Shown here piece by piece: positions 46,750-56,936 of a stretch of 64,000 bases of DNA (within the stretch, counting starts at the first letter, position 1; each line of letters opens with the position of its first letter). The position numbers and the translations under genes are program-made. Location of the stretch: NCBI RefSeq assembly GCF_002158905.1, contig NZ_CP021431.1:992001-1056000 (forward strand). Direction: 5' to 3'. The notes below the pieces were generated by a model. It did no database searches and had not been told where the DNA came from. It saw only the letters and a program-made list of their open reading frames with translations. This DNA is from Yoonia vestfoldensis. GTDB taxonomy: Bacteria > Pseudomonadota > Alphaproteobacteria > Rhodobacterales > Rhodobacteraceae.

Positions 46750-48089
46750 CACGCAAGTTCTTTGGCACCGATGGGGTGCGCGGCACGGCGAATATATATC
46801 CGATGACCGCCGATATGGCGCTGCGGATCGGGGCGGCAGCTGGGCGCTATTTCCGCAATGACGGATCAAACGGCCACCGCGTAGTGATCGGCAAGGATAC
46901 GCGGCTGTCAGGCTATATGTTCGAAAACGCGCTGACGGCGGGGCTGACAAGCACGGGGATGAATGTGCTGCTTTTGGGGCCGGTGCCGACACCTGCGGTG
47001 GGGCTGCTGACCACCTCGATGCGCGCGGATCTGGGGATCATGATTTCCGCCAGCCACAACCCGCATCATGACAACGGGATCAAGTTCTTCGGCCCTGACG
47101 GGTTCAAACTATCGGATGCCGCCGAGGAACAGATCGAGGCGCTGATCGCCTCTGATGTGGACCCCGCCAAGGCCGTCAATATTGGCCGCGCCAAACGGAT
47201 CGACGACGGGCGGTTCCGCTATGCCGAACGGCTCAAAGCGACCTTTCCGGCAGGCATGCGGCTGGACGGGCTCAAGGTCGTGGTGGATTGCGCCAATGGC
47301 GCCGCCTATAAGGTCGCGCCAGAGGTTTTGTGGGAACTCGGTGCCACCGTCATCAAGGTCGGCGTCGATCCTGACGGGTTCAATATCAATGACGGCTGCG
47401 GATCAACGCATCCCGAACGGGCCGCGCAGGTGATCCGCGACACGGGCGCCGATGTGGGCATCTGTCTGGATGGCGATGCGGACCGGGTGATGATTTTGGA
47501 TGAAACCGGCGCTGTCGCAGATGGCGATCAGATCATGGCGCTGATGGCCGCGCGCTGGGCGGCGCAGGGGCGGTTGCAGCGCAACACGCTGGTCGCGACG
47601 GTCATGTCCAATCTGGGGCTGGAAAGGTTCCTTGATGCCAAGGGTCTGTATCTGAAACGCACCGCCGTCGGTGACCGCTATGTGGTCGAGGCGATGCGCG
47701 CAGGCGGGTTCAATTTGGGTGGCGAACAATCGGGCCATATCGTGATGACCGATTACGCCACCACCGGCGATGGTCTGCTGGCGGGGCTGCAATTTCTGGC
47801 CGCGATGATCGACACGGGGCAAAAGGCCAGCAAGCTTGCGCGCAATTTCGACACAGTGCCGCAGATGCTGAAAAACGTCCGTTTCACCGCAGGCACCGAT
47901 CCGCTCGCGGCCAAAGGCGTTGCCGCCTCCATCGCGGATGCAGAGGTAAAACTGCACGGCAAAGGCCGGCTTTTGATCCGCAAATCCGGCACCGAACCGC
48001 TGATCCGTGTCATGGCCGAATGCGAAGATGATACGCTTCTCGCACAGGTCGTCGACCAGATCATAGCCGAGGTCGCGGCGGCATCCTGA
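46746..48089 (+). CDS. glmM: GlmM, phosphoglucosamine mutase
   Basis: A 447-residue phosphohexomutase converting glucosamine-6-phosphate to glucosamine-1-phosphate for UDP-GlcNAc synthesis, which feeds murG and lpxC products. The phosphoserine loop is [18 protein letters not shown] (about residue 100), the metal loop [12 protein letters not shown], the sugar loop GGEQSGHIV, and the phosphate loop [12 protein letters not shown]. The N-terminus [16 protein letters not shown] is typical. It overlaps folP by four bases and is the last gene of the operon. Confidence 0.97.
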   Translation: MTRKFFGTDGVRGTANIYPMTADMALRIGAAAGRYFRNDGSNGHRVVIGKDTRLSGYMFENALTAGLTSTGMNVLLLGPVPTPAVGLLTTSMRADLGIMISASHNPHHDNGIKFFGPDGFKLSDAAEEQIEALIASDVDPAKAVNIGRAKRIDDGRFRYAERLKATFPAGMRLDGLKVVVDCANGAAYKVAPEVLWELGATVIKVGVDPDGFNINDGCGSTHPERAAQVIRDTGADVGICLDGDADRVMILDETGAVADGDQIMALMAARWAAQGRLQRNTLVATVMSNLGLERFLDAKGLYLKRTAVGDRYVVEAMRAGGFNLGGEQSGHIVMTDYATTGDGLLAGLQFLAAMIDTGQKASKLARNFDTVPQMLKNVRFTAGTDPLAAKGVAASIADAEVKLHGKGRLLIRKSGTEPLIRVMAECEDDTLLAQVVDQIIAEVAAAS

Positions 48090-48096
48090 TCTTGCC

Positions 48097-48129
48097 CATC
48101 TTCCGAGCCTAAGTATCCCCGCCGGAGGC
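48097..48129 (-). repeat. Dispersed 3'-end repeat, copy C, overlapping a coding end
   Basis: 33 bases that differ at two positions from the matching part of copies A and B. On the minus strand it encodes the last residues (ASGGDT) and the TAG stop (48109-48111) of the EamA transporter, so the gene end has been captured by, or has drifted into, the repeat. Confidence 0.75.
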
Positions 48130-49032
48130 TCTTGCAGCGGCGAACAGCCGCTTCAGCCCGGCCCATTGGCTGATCGCAAGGCCCAGCAGGATCAGGGCGA
48201 GGGCGGCAAAGAACCGCAAAGGCAGCAGCTCTTGCAACACCAGCACGCCAAAAAGCATCGACCAGACCGGGACCTGGTAATTGACCAGCGTCATGAACAC
48301 CGCCCCCGCGCTGCGGATCGTGGCCACGCGCAATAAGGCCGCGAGCGCCGTGGGCACCACGCCCAGAAAGATGATCGCCAGCATCGGGCGCGGCGCGGCA
48401 GGGCCGGGGATACCTTCGACGATCAGCATCGCGGGGATCAGCGCGGCAGCGCCAATGCCCAGCAGCAGGGCGGTCATGGTGATCGGGTCGATGGGCGGGC
48501 AGCGGCGGGTCAGGATACTGGACACCGCATAGGACAGGGCGGCGGCAAGGCAGGCCAATTGCCCCAAAGGTTCCCATCCGGTCCCGATCCGCAACACGCC
48601 GGGGCCGATCAGAACGACCGCGCCGCAAAAGCCGATCACCACCCCCAGCGCGCTGCGCAGATGCAGCTTTTCATCCGAAAACAGATGCGCCAGCGGCAGC
48701 ACGAACAAGGGCAGCGCCGCCATGGAAATCCCCGCAAAGGCCGAAGGCACATATTGCTGCCCCCAGCTGAGCAAGGCAAAAGGCACCGCGGTGTTGAAAA
48801 GGCCGATCGCCAGCAGATAGGCCCGCATCTGCGGGGTGAAGGCCGGCAAGGGGCGGCGCAGCACCACCATCAACGCCAGCATCGCGCCAGCCCCCAGCGT
48901 GGTGCGCGCGCAGGCCACGGTCAACGGGCCATAGCCTTCGAGCGCGATGGCCACGACCATGAAAGTGGCCCCCCAGATCACCCCGAGCAGGCCAATGGAG
49001 ATCCAGTTCAAAGGCGTGGGCTGTTGCGGCAT
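48109..49032 (-). CDS. EamA-family (DMT) transporter
   Basis: A 307-residue integral membrane protein with about ten helices and two EamA repeats (GLLGVIWGATFMVVAIALEG at the N-terminus and LACLAAALSYAVSSILTRR at about residue 160). Members export amino acids or other metabolites; the substrate cannot be read from sequence. It lies downstream of ilvC on the same strand, but a strong terminator separates them. Its C-terminal six residues and stop are encoded by a dispersed repeat element. Confidence 0.93.
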   Translation of the reverse strand: MPQQPTPLNWISIGLLGVIWGATFMVVAIALEGYGPLTVACARTTLGAGAMLALMVVLRRPLPAFTPQMRAYLLAIGLFNTAVPFALLSWGQQYVPSAFAGISMAALPLFVLPLAHLFSDEKLHLRSALGVVIGFCGAVVLIGPGVLRIGTGWEPLGQLACLAAALSYAVSSILTRRCPPIDPITMTALLLGIGAAALIPAMLIVEGIPGPAAPRPMLAIIFLGVVPTALAALLRVATIRSAGAVFMTLVNYQVPVWSMLFGVLVLQELLPLRFFAALALILLGLAISQWAGLKRLFAAARASGGDT

Positions 49033-49050
49033 CAGGGCTGTCCAAAGGGT

Positions 49051-49080
49051 AAAAAGGCCCGGATCATCTCCGGGCCTTGC
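49051..49080 (-). terminator. Rho-independent terminator for ilvC
   Basis: On the minus strand AAGGCCCGG (49078-49070) pairs with CCGGGCCTT (49062-49054), loop of seven, followed by a run of T (49055-49051 read as A on the plus strand). A nine-base perfect stem, 41 bases past the ilvC stop. Confidence 0.85.
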
Positions 49081-49085
49081 AGGAA

Positions 49086-49109
49086 TAGGGTGGGTCTTGA
49101 CCCACCTTA
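49086..49109. repeat. Second copy of the GGTGGGTC palindrome
   Basis: GGTGGGTC (49089-49096), TT, GACCCACC (49099-49106), with outer TAG/TTA as at 1117-1140; only the two loop bases differ (TT instead of AA). Here it lies between ilvC and its terminator and supplies no stop codon. Confidence 0.7.
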
Positions 49110-49120
49110 CGCCATCGATC

Positions 49121-50190
<1,070 letters not shown>

Positions 50191-50212
50191 CGTGATGCGA
50201 GTGTTGTTCTTT

Positions 50213-50234
50213 GAGTATTTTTGGAAAAAAGAAG
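50213..50234 (+). repeat. Partial dispersed repeat, copy E (A-rich tail only)
   Basis: 22 bases identical to the tail of the copy after cobT (20212-20233). It lies between the divergent ilvC and Lrp genes, pointing to the right with no upstream plus-strand gene, unlike the other copies. Confidence 0.55.
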
Positions 50235-50271
50235 ATTGTTATGCGTCAATCATCTGATTATAGCGTTTTTC

Positions 50272-50727
50272 ATGTTAGATGATCTTGATCGCCGTGTGCT
50301 GCGCCTGTTGCAGGCTGATCCGGGCCGGGGTGTGCCTGATCTGGCCGAGGCTGCGGGCAGCACGCCTGCGCGGGTGGCGCGGCGTCTGGATATGCTGCGC
50401 GAGGCGGGGGTGATCACCGGCAGCCGGATCCTGATCGACTGGCGTGCGCTGGGCTATGCGGTTGCGGTCAGTCTGCGCATCACGCTGGATAAAACCCAAT
50501 CGCGCGCCTTTGACGATTTTCTGGCCGCCGCCCGGCGCGTGCCCGAGGTGATCGAGATCCAGACCTTTCTGGGCCGTGTCGATGTCCGCCTGTCGCTGAT
50601 CGCGCGGGATCTGGCGGATTATCAGCGGATCTATCGCGCACAGGTGCTTGAATTGCCCCATATCGCGGATATCGAGGCCTTGATGACCGTCGCCACCGTC
50701 AAGGGCGATGAAAGCCTGCCGCTATGA
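50272..50727 (+). CDS. Lrp/AsnC family regulator, first of a tandem pair
   Basis: A 151-residue feast/famine regulator: winged helix-turn-helix at residues about 4-60 (LDDLDRRVLRLLQADPGRGV, STPARVARRLDMLREAGVI) and a RAM ligand-binding domain from about 65. The N-terminus is MLDDLDRR from ATG 50272; an upstream start at 50221 lies in the repeat and is unlikely. It overlaps the next regulator by four bases. The pair may form hetero-oligomers. Divergence from ilvC suggests, but does not show, control by branched-chain or other amino acids. Confidence 0.92.
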   Translation: MLDDLDRRVLRLLQADPGRGVPDLAEAAGSTPARVARRLDMLREAGVITGSRILIDWRALGYAVAVSLRITLDKTQSRAFDDFLAAARRVPEVIEIQTFLGRVDVRLSLIARDLADYQRIYRAQVLELPHIADIEALMTVATVKGDESLPL

Positions 50728-51176
50728 CATTGGATGATCTGGACCGCATGATCCTGCGCGCGCTGGTGGCCAATGCCGATCAATCCACCACGCAGCTTGC
50801 AGCCAAGCTGGGGCTGAGCCAGCCTGCCACATGGCGTCGCATCAAGCGCTTGCAAGAGGCCGGGGTGATCGCGGGCCGTCGGTTGCAGCTGGATGCCGCC
50901 AAGGCCGGGTTCGGCGTCACGGTGTTTCTGGGGGTCAAGCTCGCCACCAAGGGCCGCGTCAGTCTGGAGGATTTCGAACGCGCCGTGGGGGCCATCCCCG
51001 AGGTGCAGACGGTCGATCATGTGCTGGGGCTTTATGATTACCGCCTGCGCGTGGTCGCCCGCGATCTGGCGGATTTCGAACGCGTGCTGCGCCGCCGCCT
51101 GATGACCCTGCCCGGTGTCGGCAATGTCGAGGCCAATGTGCTGTTATCCGAAGAGCGGCGTCCGGGACCGCTCTGA
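50724..51176 (+). CDS. Lrp/AsnC family regulator, second of a tandem pair
   Basis: A 150-residue paralogue of the preceding gene with the same layout: TLDDLDRMILRALVANADQS, helix-turn-helix LAAKLGLSQPATWRRIKRLQ, then a RAM domain (VFLGVKLATKGRVSLEDFER, GLYDYRLRVVARDLADFERV). The two differ widely outside the core, so the duplication is old. The stop overlap (ATGA) with the first gene implies co-translation. The class V aminotransferase follows 109 bases later on the same strand. Confidence 0.93.
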   Translation: MTLDDLDRMILRALVANADQSTTQLAAKLGLSQPATWRRIKRLQEAGVIAGRRLQLDAAKAGFGVTVFLGVKLATKGRVSLEDFERAVGAIPEVQTVDHVLGLYDYRLRVVARDLADFERVLRRRLMTLPGVGNVEANVLLSEERRPGPL

Positions 51177-51285
51177 CGCGGATCGGAAACACAAGGCGGC
51201 TGAATTGGCCGATCTTGGCCCAGATAGACTTTGATTTTGCCGGACCTGCGCCTTAGCTGTGGTGCAACAAAAGAGGAGGGCGATC

Positions 51286-52413
51286 ATGGATGGTGCAGCG
51301 CGGAATGTGGACCCTGACGGGTTGATGGAATTTTCGGTCGTGTTCACCGATCGGTCCCTGAACCATATGTCCAAGGCGTTCCAGGGCGTGATGACCGATA
51401 TTTCGGCCATGCTGAAAGAGGTCTATGCCGCTGATCACATCGCCATCGTGCCGGGCGGCGGCACCTATGGCATGGAGGCCGTGGCGCGCCAGTTCGGCAG
51501 TGGCGCCCATGCGTTTGTGCTGCGCAACGGCTGGTTTTCCTATCGCTGGTCGCAAATCTTCGATGCGGGCCAGTTTACCGCCCAGACCACGGTGATGAAG
51601 GCGCGGCAGGCCGGTAACGACAGCCGCGCGCCTTTTGCGCCTGCGCCGATTGACGAAGTGGTCGCGGCAATCCGTGCGGCGCGCCCCGATGTCGTCTTTG
51701 CGCCGCATGTGGAAACCTCGGCGGGCATCATCCTGCCCGATGATTACCTGACGGCCCTTGCTGATGTGGCGCATGAGGTGGGGGCGATCATGGTGCTGGA
51801 TTGCATCGCCTCTGGCTGTGTCTGGGTCGATATGAAGGCGACCGGTGTTGATGTGCTGATTTCCGCGCCGCAAAAGGGCTGGTCATCCACCCCGTCGGCG
51901 GGCCTTGTGATGCTGTCTCAGCGCGCGGCGGAAAGGATGGCGGGGACCACGTCCAATTCCTTTGTCGTTGATCTGAAGAAATGGCATGCGATCATGCAGG
52001 CCTATGAAAACGGCGGTCATGCCTATCATGCGACCATGCCCACCGACGGGCTGCGGGCCTTTCGTGATACGATGCTGGAAACCAGGCAGTACGGGTTCGA
52101 CAGGCTGAAGGCCGCGCAATGGGAATTGGGCAATGCCGTGCGCCGCGTTCTGGCGGACAAGGGGCTGCGGTCGGTTGCGGCAGATGGCTTTGGCGCGCCC
52201 GGTGTCGTCGTCAGCTATACCGATGATCCGGCCATCCAGAACGGGTCGAAATTCATGGCCGAAGGCATGCAGATCGCCGCAGGTGTGCCGCTGCAATGTG
52301 ACGAGCCTGCGGATTTCCGCACCTTCCGGCTGGGGTTGTTCGGGTTGGACAAACTTTACGACGTGCAAGGCACGCTCGCGCGGCTGGTGCCGGTGCTGGA
52401 CCGCGTACTCTAG
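51286..52413 (+). CDS. Class V aminotransferase (alanine-glyoxylate / serine-pyruvate type)
   Basis: A 375-residue PLP enzyme of the alanine-glyoxylate aminotransferase family. Conserved points are VPGGGTYGMEAVARQF near residue 63, HVETSAGIILPDDYL, LDCIASGCVWVDM with the PLP-binding Asp, and the Schiff-base Lys in ISAPQKGWSSTPSAG. Start ATG 51286 follows AAGAGGAGGG. Serine-glyoxylate, alanine-glyoxylate or aspartate activity is possible. With malate synthase elsewhere in the window it could connect to glyoxylate metabolism; that link is inference. Its stop is half of a CTAG shared with the convergent gene. Confidence 0.9.
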   Translation: MDGAARNVDPDGLMEFSVVFTDRSLNHMSKAFQGVMTDISAMLKEVYAADHIAIVPGGGTYGMEAVARQFGSGAHAFVLRNGWFSYRWSQIFDAGQFTAQTTVMKARQAGNDSRAPFAPAPIDEVVAAIRAARPDVVFAPHVETSAGIILPDDYLTALADVAHEVGAIMVLDCIASGCVWVDMKATGVDVLISAPQKGWSSTPSAGLVMLSQRAAERMAGTTSNSFVVDLKKWHAIMQAYENGGHAYHATMPTDGLRAFRDTMLETRQYGFDRLKAAQWELGNAVRRVLADKGLRSVAADGFGAPGVVVSYTDDPAIQNGSKFMAEGMQIAAGVPLQCDEPADFRTFRLGLFGLDKLYDVQGTLARLVPVLDRVL

Positions 52414-53600
52414 CGCGCGCCCAGACCCAGTTGCATCAGCGTGCGCCGGACCGGCGTGATCCCGTAAAGTGCGGCGATCCCGCGTGCGCGCAAATCCTGC
52501 GCCATGCTGTTGCCCAGCATGGACGCCTTGTTCAGCGCGTCGATACCCGCGACCCGCAGCTTGATATCGGGGTGCCGCTGGCGGGCGTAGCTGTCCAGCA
52601 TCGCGGGGCTGCCAAGGCTGGCGGGATCGGCTGTGGCAAGGTCCAACAGGCAGGCCAGATCGCGCAGCGACATGTTCAGCCCCTGCGCGCCGATAGGCGG
52701 CATCACATGGGCGGCCTCGGCGACCAGTGCTGTGCGCGGGCCGGTGATCTGGTCGGCTGTCTGGGATATGATCGGCCAGACCATGCGTTTTGACGCGAGC
52801 TTTAGCGGGCCGTAATGCAGGGCGGACCGGTCATTCGCCTCGGCCTCGAAATCTGCGGCATCCAGTGCTGCGCGGCGCAGGCATTCCGCGCCATGATCCA
52901 TCCAGACCACGGCAGAGCAGGGCAGGCCCGTATGATCGGGCAGCGGGACAAGCGTGAACGGCCCGCCCGCGCGGTGAATCTCGGTCGAGATATTGTCATG
53001 CGGCGCGTCATGGGTGACGGCAAAGGTCACGGCCTTTTGCCCGTAACGCGTGGTGCTGGCACTGATCCCCAAGGCGCGGCGCACGGCGGAATTGCGCCCG
53101 TCCGCCCCGATCACCAGCGCGGCTGCGACCTGCGTGCCGTCGGTCAGATTGACCAAGGCCGCGTTCAGGCGCGGCACCATGCCTGCGAATCCTGTACCCG
53201 GGCGGAAATCGACATTTGGCAGGTCTTTCAGCCGCGCGACAATCTCGCGCCGGAGCAGCCAATTTGGCAGGTTCCAGCCAAAGGGCTGGTCGGAAATGTC
53301 GCTGGCGTCGAAATCGCGCATGACATGGGGGCTGGCTGCGGCATCGACGATGCGCATGATCTGCAAGGGGGTCGCGTGATCCGCCAGATGCGACCAGACG
53401 CCCGCCGTCTCCAGAAACGCCTGCGCGGGTTGCAGGAACGCGGTGGTGCGCAGATCGGCGCCGTCGCTGTCGGCATCGGTGACGGGCGGGGCGGGATCGA
53501 CGATCACCACCGAAAAACCGGCCGTGCCAAAGGCGGCAGCGGCGACAAGCCCCGCGACACCGCCGCCTGCGATCACAATATCAGCGTTTTTGCGTTCCAT
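52410..53600 (-). CDS. UbiH/UbiF-family FAD-dependent hydroxylase
   Basis: A 396-residue aromatic-ring hydroxylase of the ubiquinone-pathway family. The Rossmann motif is DIVIAGGGVAGLVAAAAFG (about residues 6-24), the NAD(P)H/FAD DG motif is VIGADGRNSAVRRALG, and the C-terminal FAD motif reads VAEAAHVMPPIGAQGLNMSL, where Glu replaces the usual Asp of GDAAH. It probably hydroxylates a ubiquinone precursor; which ring position cannot be assigned. ATG 53600 (MERKNADIV) is the natural start; the open frame continues to 53735 over the HAD gene. Confidence 0.92.
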   Translation of the reverse strand: MERKNADIVIAGGGVAGLVAAAAFGTAGFSVVIVDPAPPVTDADSDGADLRTTAFLQPAQAFLETAGVWSHLADHATPLQIMRIVDAAASPHVMRDFDASDISDQPFGWNLPNWLLRREIVARLKDLPNVDFRPGTGFAGMVPRLNAALVNLTDGTQVAAALVIGADGRNSAVRRALGISASTTRYGQKAVTFAVTHDAPHDNISTEIHRAGGPFTLVPLPDHTGLPCSAVVWMDHGAECLRRAALDAADFEAEANDRSALHYGPLKLASKRMVWPIISQTADQITGPRTALVAEAAHVMPPIGAQGLNMSLRDLACLLDLATADPASLGSPAMLDSYARQRHPDIKLRVAGIDALNKASMLGNSMAQDLRARGIAALYGITPVRRTLMQLGLGAR

Positions 53601-53638
53601 GTGCAGGACATAGTCCGCCGATGCGGGCTTGAGAAGGA

Positions 53639-54286
53639 TCAGCGCGCAAGCTGCGACAAGAAAGCCGCAAGGTCCGGCGCGCCATGGTGGATATGCGGCG
53701 CGGTTTCGGGCGATTCGTGGACATGCACGGTGCACATCCCCACATCATGCGGCACGGCCAGATTACGGGCCTCATCCTCGAACATCGCGGCCTTGGTGGG
53801 GGTAATCCCATCACGGGTAAAGATCGCAGCAAAAGCCTCGGCGCTGGGTTTGGGGCGGTAATTGGCGTGTTCAACCCCGTAGACCGCATCGAAATGCCGC
53901 GTTAGCCCGCGCGCGGCCAGCACCCGCTTGGCATGGTTTTCCGACCCGTTGGTATAGACGATCTTGCGCCCTTGCAGGCCTGCGATGGCCGCCGACAATG
54001 CCGGATCATGGGTCAGATGCGCGATATCGATATCATGCACATCGGCCAGAAATTCGTCGGGGTCGATGTGATGTTCCGCCATCAGCCCGGCCAAAGTGGA
54101 CCCGTGGCTAAGCCAATAGTCATGCGCCAGCCGCAGCGCGCGGGTCTGGTCCAGCCCGGTGATCCGCATCACATAGGCCGCAAAACGCACATCCATCTGC
54201 GCGAACAACCCCGCCGACGGGTGATAAAGCGTGTTGTCGAGGTCAAAGACCCATGTATCGACATGTGCGAAATGCTGCGCCACCAT
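53639..54286 (-). CDS. HAD-family pyrimidine 5'-nucleotidase-like phosphatase
   Basis: A 215-residue HAD phosphatase of the pyrimidine 5'-nucleotidase (SDT1-like) group. The nucleophile motif is VFDLDNTLYHPSAGLF (first Asp at about residue 14), motif II is IVYTNGSENHAKRVL, and motif III-IV are KPSAEAF and FEDEARNLAVPHDVG. It likely dephosphorylates UMP/CMP or related sugar phosphates. Start ATG 54286. It is divergent from the GntR regulator with 76 bases between them and lies 38 bases from the hydroxylase gene on the same strand. Confidence 0.9.
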   Translation of the reverse strand: MVAQHFAHVDTWVFDLDNTLYHPSAGLFAQMDVRFAAYVMRITGLDQTRALRLAHDYWLSHGSTLAGLMAEHHIDPDEFLADVHDIDIAHLTHDPALSAAIAGLQGRKIVYTNGSENHAKRVLAARGLTRHFDAVYGVEHANYRPKPSAEAFAAIFTRDGITPTKAAMFEDEARNLAVPHDVGMCTVHVHESPETAPHIHHGAPDLAAFLSQLAR

Positions 54287-54362
54287 GCGCCTTGGGTAAT
54301 CTGTGGCGCAGGGCGCTGCAACCGCTTTGACTTGCCTGCGATGGCCCTTGCGGCGTAAGGTC

Positions 54363-55040
54363 ATGGGGTTAACGACAGGCTATGTGATGCAAGACCCCCG
54401 CCAATCCCAGAAAGACGCTTATGCCTTGATATTAGAGGCAATCGACAGCCACCTTTATAAACCGGGTGACCGGCTGGTCGAAAGCGAGCTTGCCGAACGG
54501 TTCGGCGTGTCGCGCACCCCGATCCGCGAGGCCTTGCAGCGGCTGGAAACGCAATCCTTGCTGACCCGTGACGGCCGGTCGCTGATCGTGGCCTCGCTGG
54601 ATCATTCGCAATTGTCGGAACTTTACGTCGTGCGCGGCGAGTTGGAAGGGCTGGCCGCCCGTCTGGCCGCGCGCCATGCCGCCCCCGAAGAGGTCAGGGT
54701 GCTGCAAGATATGTTGGAGGCTGACAAACGGCTGATCAATGATCCATCTGCGCTAAGCCGGGCAAACCGGCGGTTTCACAAGCAGATCCATCTGGCGTCG
54801 CATAACCGCTATCTGGTGCAGCAGCTGGATCTTGTGCATCGCTCGATGGCGCTGCTGGCCACGACCTCGCTGGCGGCTGAAGGGCGCGGGGCGCAGACCT
54901 TGCAGGAACATGCCGATATCGTGGCCGCGATTGCGGCAGGGGATGGTGATGCCGCCTATAAGGCGCTGCGCGATCACATCTCTGCCGCTTTTGTCACCCG
55001 GTTGAAACTGGATGCCGCAAAGGTCGAGGCGGCGGAATAG
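54363..55040 (+). CDS. GntR-family transcriptional regulator (FadR/FCD type)
   Basis: A 225-residue regulator. The winged helix at about residues 15-82 carries YKPGDRLVESELAERFGVSR and TPIREALQRLETQSLL; an all-helical FCD ligand domain follows (LSELYVVRGELEGLAARLAA, RANRRFHKQIHLASHNRYL), with the metal-binding His pattern of this subfamily. I chose ATG 54363 because AAGG lies just upstream; ATG 54387 is an alternative. The ligand is unknown. Its last 47 bases overlap the end of the convergent glycosyltransferase gene. Confidence 0.91.
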   Translation: MGLTTGYVMQDPRQSQKDAYALILEAIDSHLYKPGDRLVESELAERFGVSRTPIREALQRLETQSLLTRDGRSLIVASLDHSQLSELYVVRGELEGLAARLAARHAAPEEVRVLQDMLEADKRLINDPSALSRANRRFHKQIHLASHNRYLVQQLDLVHRSMALLATTSLAAEGRGAQTLQEHADIVAAIAAGDGDAAYKALRDHISAAFVTRLKLDAAKVEAAE

Positions 55041-56895
55041 CGGCGGGTTTCAGCCCGTTCAGGACCACGCCATGCGCGGTCTTGTCCCAATAAAACGGCC
55101 GTGTCGCCAGTTCCGCCAGCCCGCGGTAAGCCGCCAGCGTGCCCAGCGGAAAATAGACCGGCAGCGTCAGCGCCCAGCCCCAAAGCCGCAGGCGCCCCGC
55201 CTTGTGCAGCCCCACAAGATTAACCAGCAGGGCCAGCGCCTCGGCTGCGAAAAACGCATAGGTCATGGCCCAAAACGCCCCCGACGACAGCCAGCCGTGC
55301 AGCGGATGCGCCACCCCTAGCGGGATCAGCCAGAGCGACCAGAACAAGGGCATCAGGACAAACAGGCTGAGCGTGCCCAGAAACAGCACCTGCACCCCGA
55401 TGAATTGCCACAGCCCCAGATCGCGCAGCAGCGGCACGGGGCTGCGCATGTGGACGCCATAGGTGATCGCGTAACCTTTCAGCCAGCGGGCGCGTTGCTT
55501 GACCCAAGGCCAGGCGCGGCCATTCGCCTCTTCCATGGTGACGGTCGGGATCAGTTCGGTGCTATAGCCGCGCCGCGCCAGGCGCAGGCCCAGATCGGCA
55601 TCCTCGGTGACGTTATGCGCATCCCACGCGCCCAGATCCTCCAATAGCGCGCGCCGGAAAAACAATGTCGTCCCGCCCAAAGGCACGACCAGCCCCAATC
55701 GCGCCAGCCCCGGCAGCACGACACGGAACCATGCCGCATATTCGATGGTAAAACAGCGCGTCAGCCAATTGGTGCCCGCATTGTAATAATCCAGCACCCC
55801 TTGCAAACAGGCCACCTTTGGCCCGGCTGCGGCGAAATGACGGGCCACCACATGCAATTGGTCGGGGGCGGGGGCGTCCTCGGCATCCCAGACGCCGATG
55901 ATGCTGCCCTGCGCGAAGGGCAAGGCGTAATTCAGCGCGCGCGGCTTGGTCTTGACCTGACCGGGGGGGACGATGATCGCCCGGATCCAGCCGGGCAGCC
56001 GGGTGCGCGCCAATGTGGCGCGGGTGGTCGCGTCATCCTCTTCCAGCACCAGGCAGATATCCAGCAAGGCGCGCGGATAGCGCAATGCGGCCAGCCGGAC
56101 CAGCAGATGCGCAGCAATCGCCGTTTCGCGGTAAAGCGGGATCAGCAGGGTGATGACGGGCAGGTCCGCCTCGGCCATGGGGGGCAATGGGCGCGGACCG
56201 GGCAGCAAGCCGATCACGGCGGCGCTGGCTTTCAGCAGCGTTGTCACCACCAGCACCCCAATCGCCCAAAGTGACAGCGCGATGATCAGCGAGGATGGAT
56301 CGATGATCCCCCAGCAGATGACAAGGGCCAGCAGCCCAAGGGCACCGGTCGCCGCGCGGCTGGCGTTCCAGTCCCGACAGCTTTGGGCGGCGGGAACGCA
56401 GGTTTCCGCCTCTGCCGCCATGCGCGCCGCATGCAGCGAAGCGATAGCCGCCGTCAGCTTGGCCTGGGTGGTCAGCGCCATGCAGAGATCGCCAAAGACC
56501 TGTTCCAGATCGGCCCGCGCCGCGGCGAAACGGGCCGGACAGCTGGTCAGGATGATGACCCTGCCTTGCGCGCTGCGCCGCCATGGCAGCAGGCCGCTGC
56601 GCAGCGCATTGCGCGCGCCCCAGCGGTCCAGCAGTGCCGGCTCGGGCGCGCGGCGCAGCGGGTCGATCAGCGGCGCTTCATAGGCCTTTGCCAGATGGCG
56701 GGCCAGCAGATCGGCGGGCAGGTTACAGCTGCGCAGCAGAACATCGCAAAGCGGCACATCCATCCGCAATGCCGCCGCCACAGCGCGATCTGCCTGCGGC
56801 GGGTCCAGCACCCGCTTGGACAGCAAGGACCGGATCAGCCTTGCATCCTGCACCGATAACCCGGCAATGGCGGCATCAGTGATGAAATCAAGCAT
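54994..56895 (-). CDS. XagB-like family 2 glycosyltransferase with N-terminal MshEN-type domain
   Basis: A 633-residue membrane glycosyltransferase. Residues about 1-170 resemble the N-terminal domain of type II secretion ATPases (MshEN); two helices follow (about 180-230), then a GT2 catalytic domain (PVITLLIPLYRETAIAAHLL at about 245, WDAEDAPAPDQLH, NVTEDADLGLRLARRGY, KQRARWLKGY as the QxxRW motif) and four more membrane helices. The combination resembles XagB of rhizobia, which makes an exopolysaccharide. The product is unknown here. A CtrA-type site lies 42 bases upstream. Its 3' end overlaps the GntR gene by 47 bases. Confidence 0.88.
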   Translation of the reverse strand: MLDFITDAAIAGLSVQDARLIRSLLSKRVLDPPQADRAVAAALRMDVPLCDVLLRSCNLPADLLARHLAKAYEAPLIDPLRRAPEPALLDRWGARNALRSGLLPWRRSAQGRVIILTSCPARFAAARADLEQVFGDLCMALTTQAKLTAAIASLHAARMAAEAETCVPAAQSCRDWNASRAATGALGLLALVICWGIIDPSSLIIALSLWAIGVLVVTTLLKASAAVIGLLPGPRPLPPMAEADLPVITLLIPLYRETAIAAHLLVRLAALRYPRALLDICLVLEEDDATTRATLARTRLPGWIRAIIVPPGQVKTKPRALNYALPFAQGSIIGVWDAEDAPAPDQLHVVARHFAAAGPKVACLQGVLDYYNAGTNWLTRCFTIEYAAWFRVVLPGLARLGLVVPLGGTTLFFRRALLEDLGAWDAHNVTEDADLGLRLARRGYSTELIPTVTMEEANGRAWPWVKQRARWLKGYAITYGVHMRSPVPLLRDLGLWQFIGVQVLFLGTLSLFVLMPLFWSLWLIPLGVAHPLHGWLSSGAFWAMTYAFFAAEALALLVNLVGLHKAGRLRLWGWALTLPVYFPLGTLAAYRGLAELATRPFYWDKTAHGVVLNGLKPAAIPPPRPLRHPVSTG

Positions 56896-56936
56896 GCGAC
56901 ACCCGCCCGTGAACAGGTCAGATATCGCGCCGCATG

